Shown here: positions 50,083 to 64,000 of the stretch, piece by piece
Layout: every line of letters begins with the position of its first letter
Numbering within the stretch: position 1 is the stretch's first letter
NCBI RefSeq assembly: GCF_001305675.1
Contig: NZ_CP011853.1
Location: forward strand, 3,472,001 to 3,536,000
Origin: Gordonia phthalatica
GTDB taxonomy: Bacteria > Actinomycetota > Actinomycetes > Mycobacteriales > Mycobacteriaceae
DNA length: 64,000 nt
Direction of reading: 5' to 3'
Made by a program: the position numbers and the translations under genes
Notes under the pieces: generated by a model
Told to the model about the DNA's origin: nothing
What the model saw: the letters and a program-made list of their open reading frames with translations, nothing else
The model's database searches: none

Positions 50083-51003
50083 TCAGTAGAGACCGGCCCG
50101 GCGGAGATGCGGGATGACGCGGTCGGCGACGCCATGAGACGTGAGGACCGGCCAATCCCACCGCACCAGGTCGAAGCCCATGTCCTTCAGAGCGTTCTCC
50201 CGGTTCTTCTCCCGGATCACCGCCTGCGCGATGGTCTCTCCGGGACGGCGATTGTTCAGGTACTTGCCCTCACCGTCGAATTCGCCGATCACCAGCCCGT
50301 CCCACTCGAAGTCGCTGTAATAGAGGACACCCTCCACCTCGACTTCGCGCTGTAGAACCGCCGCGGGGAGGCCGTTCTGGATCATCTGCGCGCGACTCCA
50401 AGACTCACCCGGGTTCGCAGCCCCTCCGTCGGCGTGACGCAGGGCCTGACGCACGCGGACGGAACCGCGGCGTCGTCGTCCGTCGATGGCGGCTTCGAGG
50501 CTCTCGTGCGTCGCTCCGAGTCGCAGCGCTGAGTCGAAGACGGCGAGGGCGCCGGCGAAGTCGGAGACCAGTGCGACGTCGACCGCCGTGCGTTCCAGGC
50601 TCGTCACGGCCACGCCGTCGACCACCACGACGTCGTCCATGTCCAGGCCGCAGTGGATGTGGCGGGTGGCGCGCACCTTGCCACTCGAGCCTCTCGTGAC
50701 ACCGACGTGGATCCGCCGCAGGTCGGGATTCAGCATGGCGAGTCCGAGGATCGCCGCCGCCGACTGGTGGGTCAGAACAGCACCCTCCGCGGCCTCGCAC
50801 AGGCATCGACGCCGATAGATCTCCTGTTCACGCTTCCACCGGACCTCGGGTAGACCGGCCGCCGGCACATAGCGCCCTCTGGCTGCGATGACGATCTCGC
50901 CGGATCGCACCGCGTTCTTGATGTCCGCGTCGGTCGAACCGGTGTCGAGCGCTTCGCTGCGGACGATGACGCCGTTCTCGTTGACTTTCAGCATGGTCGC
51001 CAT
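50083..51003 (-). CDS. AbiEi-like antitoxin domain plus DUF559/Vsr-like nuclease domain protein
   Basis: A 306-residue protein. The N-terminal part (DADIKNAVRSGEIVIAARGRYVP, then GAVLTHQSAAAILGL) matches the winged-helix/AbiEi antitoxin-like pattern. The C-terminal 90 residues resemble DUF559/Vsr-type PD-(D/E)XK folds: SDFEWDGLVIGEFDGEGKY offers Asp, Glu and Lys in the right order, and FDLVRWDWP follows as is usual at the end. No AbiEii toxin gene is nearby. It is the only gene between two inverted iteron repeats, four nt from the left one. ATG at 51003 is chosen; 50994 is possible. Function unknown; nuclease activity is a family-based guess. Confidence 0.75.
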   Translation of the reverse strand: MATMLKVNENGVIVRSEALDTGSTDADIKNAVRSGEIVIAARGRYVPAAGLPEVRWKREQEIYRRRCLCEAAEGAVLTHQSAAAILGLAMLNPDLRRIHVGVTRGSSGKVRATRHIHCGLDMDDVVVVDGVAVTSLERTAVDVALVSDFAGALAVFDSALRLGATHESLEAAIDGRRRRGSVRVRQALRHADGGAANPGESWSRAQMIQNGLPAAVLQREVEVEGVLYYSDFEWDGLVIGEFDGEGKYLNNRRPGETIAQAVIREKNRENALKDMGFDLVRWDWPVLTSHGVADRVIPHLRRAGLY

Positions 51004-51079
51004 ACAAGTCGGACTCAGCATTATTGGCCAGTGCGGTATCCACAGGCTCCGGCAGTCCTATCCACAGCCCTCTTTTTTG

Positions 51080-51179
51080 CGCACCACTTCCACCTCCCGC
51101 ACTCGGTCGCGACCGAGTGCGGGAACCACAACCGGTGCGACTCGACCCGAAGTGGTGCGACTCGACCACAACTGGTGCG
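51080..51179. repeat. right inverted repeat: 30-bp palindrome plus three 20-bp iterons
   Basis: Read from the plus strand: CGCACCACTTCC (51080), the same perfect 30-bp palindrome (51095-51124), then three 20-bp units ending ACCGGTGCG, AAGTGGTGCG and AACTGGTGCG (51139, 51159, 51179). Reverse-complemented, it aligns with the left copy over nearly its whole length. It stops just before the rpoC terminator. Confidence 0.9.
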
Positions 51180-51187
51180 ATACGACG

Positions 51188-51220
51188 ACGGCCCCGCCTC
51201 CCAGAGGGAGACGGGGCCGT
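51188..51220 (-). terminator. rpoC terminator hairpin
   Basis: ACGGCCCCGCCTCCC and GGGAGACGGGGCCGT pair at 14 of 15 positions around a three-nt loop, 14 nt downstream of the rpoC stop on the minus strand. There is no T-tract, as is usual in actinobacteria. Confidence 0.75.
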
Positions 51221-51233
51221 GCGTGAGCTCAGG

Positions 51234-55190
<3,957 letters not shown>

Positions 55191-55227
55191 TAGTTGCCTT
55201 TCAGTGTCTCTTGAAGTCAGGTGAGTG

Positions 55228-58746
<3,519 letters not shown>

Positions 58747-59046
58747 GAAGTTTCTCGGTGCGTGGCCATGTGGCCTGCGGTGGTCGTGCAACCTGCACAA
58801 ACATCACACCCGAGAGCCCTCCCGAAACGGGACGGCTGGAAGGATGATCGATCAGCGGACAGGAGGCAGCCAGCGCAACGTCCAACTGTATCAGATTATT
58901 TCAGGGTTGTGTACACCCCGGCGGAAGAAGATTTGCTGAAGGCTGCCTACCTCGCAGAATCGACTTGTCACAGCGTGCCGCGCGGAGGCCGGTACGTCAA
59001 GCGAAACGCGCCGAATCCAGGAGAAAGTCCTGGTGACGGGTCCCGA
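58747..59046 (-). promoter_or_regulatory. rpoBC promoter and leader region
   Basis: This 300-nt stretch holds no gene. On the minus strand, TACAGT at 58890-58885 is a possible -10, preceded after 18 nt by GTACAC, inside the most AT-rich part (near 58880-58935). This leaves a leader of about 130 nt. A perfect 6-bp hairpin CCAGGA/TCCTGG (59017-59033) lies just after the upstream Mce-associated gene and may end that transcript. Confidence 0.45.
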
Positions 59047-59823
59047 TCAGAACCCGCCGATCGAGTTGATCCGCCACTTCCCGTCTTCCCGCTTCACGTC
59101 GTAGCGGATGTGCGGGAGGCTCTGCTTGATGTTGCCCTGGCTGGTCTCGCTGACGATGAGCGTCCCGATGACCGACGCGTGGTCGCCCTGGAGGCTCTCC
59201 ACGCCCATCTGATCCACCTGGCACTCCGACGAGGACTGCGCCTGCTTGATGATCTCCGTGGTGACCTTCAGATTGTCCTCGAACTGCTTCAGCGCTTCAC
59301 CGGTGAAATGGTCGCGCGTCGAGTCGATCCAGCGGTCGACGGTCTTGTAGTCGTACTGGAACGGGGCGCACGCCGCACTCCTGGTCTGACTGAGGACCTG
59401 GTCGGTCTCCGACTGGTCGATGAAAGCGCGGTTGTCCGAGACCTCCGCACCGGGGTGCAGGGCCAGCACTGTGGCGATCACGCCGAGGACGACGGCGATG
59501 GCGCCGACGATCGCGGCGGTGCGCAGCGTGGCCTCGGTACCGCGCGGCGGCTTGCCCTCGGCCGCGCGCGAGCGCTCCGCCTTCTCGCGGACCTCACGTG
59601 CGGCGGCAGCGCGGCGTTTGCGCTCCACTCCGGAAACGGCGCCGGTCGACGAGGTCGCCTCGTCGGCGGCCCCGCTCGCGACGACGTCGGCGTCCGACGC
59701 CGCGGTGTCGACCGTCTCCTCGAGAGCCTTCGAGACGGTCACGCGAGCGCTGCTGCGGCCGGCGACCTTCGGTGTCCGCTTCGACGGCGAGGACGTGGGC
59801 TTGATCGGGCGTTTCGCGGCCAT
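59047..59823 (-). CDS. Mce-associated membrane protein
   Basis: A 258-residue protein with a long basic/Ala-rich cytoplasmic N-terminus, one membrane helix (TAAIVGAIAVVLGVIATVLAL, about residues 104-124), and an extracytoplasmic NTF2-like domain with WIDSTRDHFTGEALKQFEDNLK. This is the plan of Mce-associated membrane proteins (Mas/Mam), which support assembly or activity of Mce lipid importers. ATG overlaps the stop of the preceding related gene (TGATG). It is the last gene of the mce operon before rpoBC. Confidence 0.9.
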   Translation of the reverse strand: MAAKRPIKPTSSPSKRTPKVAGRSSARVTVSKALEETVDTAASDADVVASGAADEATSSTGAVSGVERKRRAAAAREVREKAERSRAAEGKPPRGTEATLRTAAIVGAIAVVLGVIATVLALHPGAEVSDNRAFIDQSETDQVLSQTRSAACAPFQYDYKTVDRWIDSTRDHFTGEALKQFEDNLKVTTEIIKQAQSSSECQVDQMGVESLQGDHASVIGTLIVSETSQGNIKQSLPHIRYDVKREDGKWRINSIGGF

Positions 59824-60767
59824 CAGTTACCACCCTTCTGCGTCGGGTCGGTCGGAGCCGGCGCGGTGCCGGAGCCCGCATCCGAGAACTCGATCTCGTT
59901 CAACGCGACCACCTTGTTCACCTTGCGCGTGCCGTCGATGTCGACGACGGTCAGGGCGAAGCCCACCTGGTCGCTCGCCGGCCTACTGCCGCCGTCGGTC
60001 GCCGTGACGTTGGCGAAGACCAGCACCACGGCGCTGTTGCTCTCGGTGTCCAGCGACATCACCGCGCTCCGCGCGATCTTCGAATCGATCCGGCCGGGCT
60101 TGCTGCCCGCAGCCTGGCTGTTCTCGATCGCCGCCTTCAACTCGCTGATGTTCGCCTGCTTCAGTGCATCGCCGGTCAGCGACGACTTCAGCCGGTTCTC
60201 CCAACTCTTGAGGTCGGAAGGGTCGATGGCGGTGATGTTCAGAGCCGCCTGCTGCGCCACGTCGATCGACTGGTCGCGCAACTCGGTCCGCGCGGAGTCG
60301 GACGTGTAAGCCCGCGCACCGGTGTAGCCGAAGTAGCCGATGCACACGATCGCGGCGATGAGCGCGGCGACCGCGGCGGCCAACGCCATCGATGCGAACG
60401 GCGATCGCGCCGACGCCTCGTCGGTGTCCACGCGGACCGGCTTCTTCTGCTTCTTCGCCGCCGCGTCGTCGTCCGACGATTCCTCGTCGGAGGATTCCTC
60501 GTCGGAGGATTCCTCGGCGTCGACGTCAGCATCCGCGTCGGTCTCGTCGGCGTCCGTGTCGTCGTCCTCCGCGGACTCGGCCTCGTCGGTACTCGGTTCG
60601 TCGACCGATCCCGCGTCGGAGGCGTCATCCGAGGTGTCGGACGCGTCGGCGTCGCTCTTCTCCAGACTCACGGTCGGGGTCTGGGCCTGCGCCGTCGACT
60701 CGTCGTCGACCGTCTCAGCGACGTCGGCCGGATCCACCTCCGGATTACTGCTGTCATCGTGTGTCAT
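59823..60767 (-). CDS. Mce-associated membrane protein with acidic N-terminus
   Basis: A 314-residue protein. The first 130 residues are strikingly acidic and low in complexity, with the DNA-level 15-nt repeats near 60478-60520 coding EESSDEESSDEESSDD-like text. One membrane helix follows (ALAAAVAALIAAIVCIGYFG). The extracytoplasmic domain has LKSWENRLKSSLTGDALKQAN like its downstream neighbour. ATG at 60767 is preferred over TTG three codons earlier. It lies 78 nt after mceF, with a hairpin in between, so its dose may be set by partial termination. Confidence 0.88.
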   Translation of the reverse strand: MTHDDSSNPEVDPADVAETVDDESTAQAQTPTVSLEKSDADASDTSDDASDAGSVDEPSTDEAESAEDDDTDADETDADADVDAEESSDEESSDEESSDDDAAAKKQKKPVRVDTDEASARSPFASMALAAAVAALIAAIVCIGYFGYTGARAYTSDSARTELRDQSIDVAQQAALNITAIDPSDLKSWENRLKSSLTGDALKQANISELKAAIENSQAAGSKPGRIDSKIARSAVMSLDTESNSAVVLVFANVTATDGGSRPASDQVGFALTVVDIDGTRKVNKVVALNEIEFSDAGSGTAPAPTDPTQKGGN

Positions 60768-60807
60768 CGAGCGCAACCTTAGTCATCGGGTGACCCACCT
60801 CGCCAAT

Positions 60808-60834
60808 CTGCCGCCGCTGAATCAGCGGCGGCAG
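60808..60834 (-). terminator. perfect 12-bp hairpin after mceF
   Basis: CTGCCGCCGCTG-AAT-CAGCGGCGGCAG stands 11 nt after the mceF stop on the minus strand, before the Mce-associated genes. It is likely a partial terminator or an mRNA end-protecting stem inside the operon. Confidence 0.65.
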
Positions 60835-60845
60835 AGTGGTCGGGG

Positions 60846-62090
60846 CTACCGTGCGTGCACGCCCATCAGGCCTGCGAGCTGGGTGGCCAGCGGGTTCAGA
60901 TTCAACTTGTCGGGATCCTTCTTCGGCGTGTTGTCCCACGGCTGCGGAATATCCGGGTTGGCCAGCGGGGCACGAGCTGCGCCGCGCACAGAGGTCGGGT
61001 TGCCGACCGGCACGTCACACTTCGCCTTGGTGTTCATCGGGAACTCATCGTAGTTGATGTCGAAGTTCGGATTCTTCTTCTTGATGTCCGCGATCATCTG
61101 CTGCGTGCTCTCGTAGCCGCGAGTACAGCTCACCGGGTTGCCGGTCTCGAGCACGATGCCGAAGTGGATCTGACCGTCGCCGGGGGTGATGCTGTGAGCA
61201 CCCGCCGACAGTGCGGACAGCAGCGCGAACGTGACACCGGTCGCGAACGCGGCGGGCTCGACGTGATCGAGCGTCGCACCCAGCTGATGGATCAGCTTGG
61301 TCGCGTCGTCCCCGTTGTCCTGAATGAACTGCGACAGGGTGGTCGCCGTCCGCGGGGCGGTCGCGAGGATCCGACGGATGTCGGGATCCGACGCGCTCAA
61401 CTGAGCGGCCACCAGATCGAGGTTCTTCGACCAGGCCAGGATCTCGTCCGACTGCTCGGCCTGCGTGCCCAGCACCACGTTCGAGTTCTTGATCAGGCTG
61501 ACGATGGAATCGAGGTTGTCGATGCCGTGCTTCGAGATCTTGTCGAGCGACGTCACCAGTCGGGTGAGGTCGTCACCCTTGCCGTTGAACGCCTGACCGA
61601 GCTCGTTGATGACCTTGCTCAGCTGCTCCACCGGCACCGTCTTGGTGAGGGTGATGGTGTCGGCGATGACGTCCTGCAGCTTCGGCGGAACCTCGGCACC
61701 CTGGATGCGGCTGCCGTCCTTCAGGAACGGCCCCTGATCGTTCTTGGGCTGCAGGTCGATGAACTGCTCACCGATCGCCGAACGGTTCGCGAGGACCGCC
61801 ACCGCGGAGTCGGGAACCTTCGGGCCGCCGGAGTTCAGCAGCAGGGTCACGTCGACCCCGCCCGACGGGACCATCTCCATGGGACCGACGAGACCCACCG
61901 GCACGCCGCGGTAGGTGACCTCGGCGTTGGTGAAGACGCCGCTGGCATCGTCCATGTGCAGGTTGACGTTGTAGGTCGACACTCCGACCAGCTTGTCGAG
62001 GCGCGCATACTTGGCGCCCACGTAGACGATCGCGAGGACGCCGATGACGGCGAACACGATCAACTGGACCTTGACCAGCCTGGTGATCAC
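60846..62090 (-). CDS. mceF: Mce-family substrate-binding protein MceF
   Basis: A 414-residue Mce protein. An N-terminal membrane helix (LIVFAVIGVLAIVYVGA) is followed by the MCE beta-barrel domain (YNVNLHMDDASGVFTNAEVTYRGVPVG, residues about 40-115). A long helical needle region follows, and a Pro-rich tail ends it. Six such proteins form the channel-like tube of an actinobacterial lipid importer. The start is GTG overlapping the mceE stop (GTGA). It is the last MCE gene in the set, which identifies it as F. The imported lipid is not known; no assignment to Mce1-4 is made. Confidence 0.92.
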   Translation of the reverse strand: MITRLVKVQLIVFAVIGVLAIVYVGAKYARLDKLVGVSTYNVNLHMDDASGVFTNAEVTYRGVPVGLVGPMEMVPSGGVDVTLLLNSGGPKVPDSAVAVLANRSAIGEQFIDLQPKNDQGPFLKDGSRIQGAEVPPKLQDVIADTITLTKTVPVEQLSKVINELGQAFNGKGDDLTRLVTSLDKISKHGIDNLDSIVSLIKNSNVVLGTQAEQSDEILAWSKNLDLVAAQLSASDPDIRRILATAPRTATTLSQFIQDNGDDATKLIHQLGATLDHVEPAAFATGVTFALLSALSAGAHSITPGDGQIHFGIVLETGNPVSCTRGYESTQQMIADIKKKNPNFDINYDEFPMNTKAKCDVPVGNPTSVRGAARAPLANPDIPQPWDNTPKKDPDKLNLNPLATQLAGLMGVHAR

Positions 62091-63403
62091 TGGCCTTCAC
62101 CTCCCAGCAGCATCCGCATCGTTCCGTTCATGAAGTTCCCGTCGCGAGTCGGCATCATCGTGTACTGATTCTTCTTCGACGTGGGCTTCTTCTTCGACGT
62201 CGGGTTCATCGGGTAGGTGCCACCCGACGGCGGGGTGTTCGGACCCGGTCGCGAGTTCGGTGCCGGCGGCAGCAGCGAGATGGTCGGCCAGCCGTAGCGG
62301 GGACCGTTGCCGTTGACGTAGGGGTTGCCCTTGTACACCGGCGGCGGATTCACCGACGGCGGCTGGTACTTCGGCTTGCCCTGGCCGACGCCGAGCGCCT
62401 CCAGCTGGTTCAGCAGCCGCAGGTCCACCGTCATGAACAGGTTGGTCGAGTCACCGTGCACACCCGGAAGCAGGTCGTCCGGGAACGGGATGGTCGGGAT
62501 CAGCGGAATCGCGGTGACGGCGTCCTGCGCGGACTTCGACAGCTCCGACAGGATCGGCCTCAGCGCCTTGAGATCGGTGATGATCTCGTCGTGTGCCTTG
62601 CCGAGGATCGCGGTGCCGACGTCGCCGAGGTCGTCGAGCTTGGTCAGCAGGTCCACGAACTGCGGCCGCTGCTCCTCGAGCACCTTGACGCCTGCGGGCA
62701 GCTCGTTCAGGATGCGCTCGATCTGATCGGTCTGCTGGTTGGCCCGGTCCGACAGGCGGCTGACGCCGTCGACGGCGCGAATGATGTCGTCGCGCTGACG
62801 ATTCAGGTTGCCGATCAGGATCTCGGACTGCTTCAGCAGCGAACGGACCGCGGAGGGACGATCACCGAGCGCCTCGTTGAGCGAGGTGATGATCGGCTCC
62901 AGCTGGTTGATGCCGCCACCGTTGAGCAGCATCGACAGGGCGCCGAGGAGCTGCTCGATGTCGGTGACCGTGCGGGTGCGGCTCGACTGGATGGTCTGCG
63001 ACTCTGGCTGCCGCGGGGTGGCCGGAGTGGCCTCCGGCGACTCGTTCAGCGCCACGAACTTCTCGCCGAGCAGGTTGGTCTGCTGCACCGAGGCCGACGC
63101 CTTGTCGGACAGATCCACGCTGTTCTTGACCTTGACGGTCACGACCGCGTTCCACGAGTCCTTTGGCACCTCGACCTTGGTGACCTGCCCGACGGGAATG
63201 CCGTCCTGCTTCACCACGGACTGCGGCACCAGGTCGAGGATGTCGTCGAACTGGATCTTGTATGTGCGCGGGTTGTCGCCCACGTCCACACCGCCGGGCA
63301 GCGGTACCGACTGGATGCCGGCGCAGCCGGTCAGCGTCAGGACCGACACGAGTGCAGCGCCCATGCCGGCGACGCGCGTGCGCGTCGACAACTTCACCTT
63401 CAT
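62087..63403 (-). CDS. mceE: Mce-family lipoprotein MceE
   Basis: A 438-residue Mce lipoprotein. A lipoprotein signal with VLTLTGCAG places the acylated Cys near residue 27, characteristic of the E subunit (LprK/LprN type). The MCE domain has YKIQFDDILDLVPQSVVKQDGIPVGQV, followed by a helical region with NELPAGVKVLEEQRPQFVDLL. The C-terminal 100 residues are Pro/Asn-rich with a Lys-rich KKKPTSKKNQ. ATG overlaps the mceD stop as ATGA. It is probably anchored in the outer leaflet of the plasma membrane and extends into the wall. Confidence 0.92.
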   Translation of the reverse strand: MKVKLSTRTRVAGMGAALVSVLTLTGCAGIQSVPLPGGVDVGDNPRTYKIQFDDILDLVPQSVVKQDGIPVGQVTKVEVPKDSWNAVVTVKVKNSVDLSDKASASVQQTNLLGEKFVALNESPEATPATPRQPESQTIQSSRTRTVTDIEQLLGALSMLLNGGGINQLEPIITSLNEALGDRPSAVRSLLKQSEILIGNLNRQRDDIIRAVDGVSRLSDRANQQTDQIERILNELPAGVKVLEEQRPQFVDLLTKLDDLGDVGTAILGKAHDEIITDLKALRPILSELSKSAQDAVTAIPLIPTIPFPDDLLPGVHGDSTNLFMTVDLRLLNQLEALGVGQGKPKYQPPSVNPPPVYKGNPYVNGNGPRYGWPTISLLPPAPNSRPGPNTPPSGGTYPMNPTSKKKPTSKKNQYTMMPTRDGNFMNGTMRMLLGGEGQ

Positions 63404-64000
63404 CGCTGTCCTCCAGGCAGTCTCGGATCGGGGTTGCCGCTGTTGGTTCCCGGAGCCGGGTTCTTCTGCTCCTTGTCACCGCTCAGGATTCCGAACGGCA
63501 GGACCGGCAGCATCGGGGTCAGAACACCGTCGGTGATCTGCTTGCCGACCGCCTTGCAGTTGTTGACCAGCGGGGCCAGCTTGCGGCTGAAGTCCACGGC
63601 CATCGGGTTGCCCGGCAACAGCTTGCCGAGGTCGAGCAGCTTACAGGTGGCACCGAGCGGATCCTGAGCCTCCGGGAAGTTCAGGCGCATGGCGAGCGTG
63701 CCCGACTCCGCGTCGTAGGTGTTGATCAGGTTGCTGAGCACCACCGGGATCACCGTCAGGATCTCCAGCAGGTGATCCTTGTTGTCCAGGAGCGCCTGAC
63801 CGGTCGGCTGCAGGTCGCGAATCGCGTCGCCGAGCTTCTTGTTGTTGTCGGCGACGAAGGTCGCGACATCGCCGAGCGCGTACGACAGGGTGTTCAGCGC
63901 CTGGCCGAGCTGATCGCGTTCCCCGGCGAGGAACGTGTTGAACGAGGCCATCTGCGTGTTGAACTGACGCACCTGGCTGTCGTTCTCGCGGAGTGCACCG
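63400..64000 (-). CDS. mceD: Mce-family protein MceD, C-terminal part (start outside window)
   Basis: The last 200 residues of an Mce protein; the frame is open to the window edge, so the MCE domain and membrane anchor lie beyond it. What is seen is the helical region (ERDQLGQALNTLSYALGDVATFVADNNKK) and a short Pro-rich tail. Its place before the lipoprotein MceE fits the D subunit. The stop overlaps the mceE start. Genes for MceA-C and YrbE permeases are expected just outside. Confidence 0.88.
   Translation of the reverse strand, partial: GALRENDSQVRQFNTQMASFNTFLAGERDQLGQALNTLSYALGDVATFVADNNKKLGDAIRDLQPTGQALLDNKDHLLEILTVIPVVLSNLINTYDAESGTLAMRLNFPEAQDPLGATCKLLDLGKLLPGNPMAVDFSRKLAPLVNNCKAVGKQITDGVLTPMLPVLPFGILSGDKEQKNPAPGTNSGNPDPRLPGGQR

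Noticed and set aside
50083..51003. A type IV AbiE toxin-antitoxin pair.
   Set aside because: Only the AbiEi-like half is present. No nucleotidyltransferase (AbiEii) gene is adjacent on either side.
49979..51182. Calling the flanked gene an insertion sequence.
   Set aside because: There is no DDE or serine recombinase motif in the gene, and I see no target-site duplication at the outer ends. It is reported only as a possible cassette.

Overview
The window is high-GC actinobacterial DNA with almost no non-coding space. It carries rpoB-rpoC with mycobacterial-type sequences, an mce operon, an antigen-85-like secreted esterase, F420-dependent oxidoreductases, DUF3558 lipoproteins, an FprB-type ferredoxin reductase and a CYP51 locus. 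Together these point to a mycolate-containing member of the Mycobacteriales (a Gordonia-like organism is my best guess, not proven). The rifampicin-resistance region of RpoB reads as wild type.

Layout. 1-3.8 kb: end of an AcoR-type regulator, then an aldehyde dehydrogenase and an NDMA-dependent alcohol dehydrogenase, closed by strong hairpins. 3.9-14.4 kb: a nine-gene leftward operon (TIGR03084 protein, AtuA-like protein, acyl-CoA dehydrogenase, two acyl-CoA carboxylase subunits, a second acyl-CoA dehydrogenase, enoyl-CoA hydratase, TetR, flavin reductase). Its content resembles the acyclic-terpene (Atu) or branched-chain acyl-CoA pathway. 14.5-16.7 kb: thioesterase and MFS transporter. 16.8-26.5 kb: a CYP51 locus with the same gene order as M. 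tuberculosis Rv0762c-Rv0771 (leftward TetR-CYP123-SDR-CYP51-ferredoxin-NTF2 fold, rightward aldehyde dehydrogenase-SDR-hydroxyisobutyrate dehydrogenase-type-CMD), plus a 414-residue protein I cannot name. 26.6-34 kb: thioesterase, amidohydrolase, LLM oxidoreductases, tandem paralogous membrane proteins, quinone oxidoreductase, methyltransferase. 34.2-36.8 kb: a large secreted Pro/Thr-rich protein with Ig/cadherin-like and propeller-like parts. 36.8-41.6 kb: a tightly overlapping operon FprB-glycosyltransferase-methyltransferase-toroid protein.

41.7-49.9 kb: acyl-ACP thioesterase, DUF3558 lipoproteins (one in frame with an S4 domain), flavodoxin, DMT transporter, OsmC, SixA phosphatase, deaminase, DNA polymerase IV and a secreted esterase. 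50.0-51.2 kb: one AbiEi/DUF559-like gene bracketed by about 100-bp inverted repeats built of 20-bp iterons and a 30-bp perfect palindrome; this is the most unusual object here. 51.2-58.7 kb: rpoC and rpoB. 59-64 kb: two Mce-associated proteins, MceF, MceE and the end of MceD.

Many genes are coupled by ATGA, GTGA or TGATG overlaps. Fourteen unlinked genes have a TANNNT hexamer ending 6-8 nt before the start codon, the signature of leaderless actinobacterial transcripts. I saw no tRNA, rRNA, CRISPR array, transposase or integrase.
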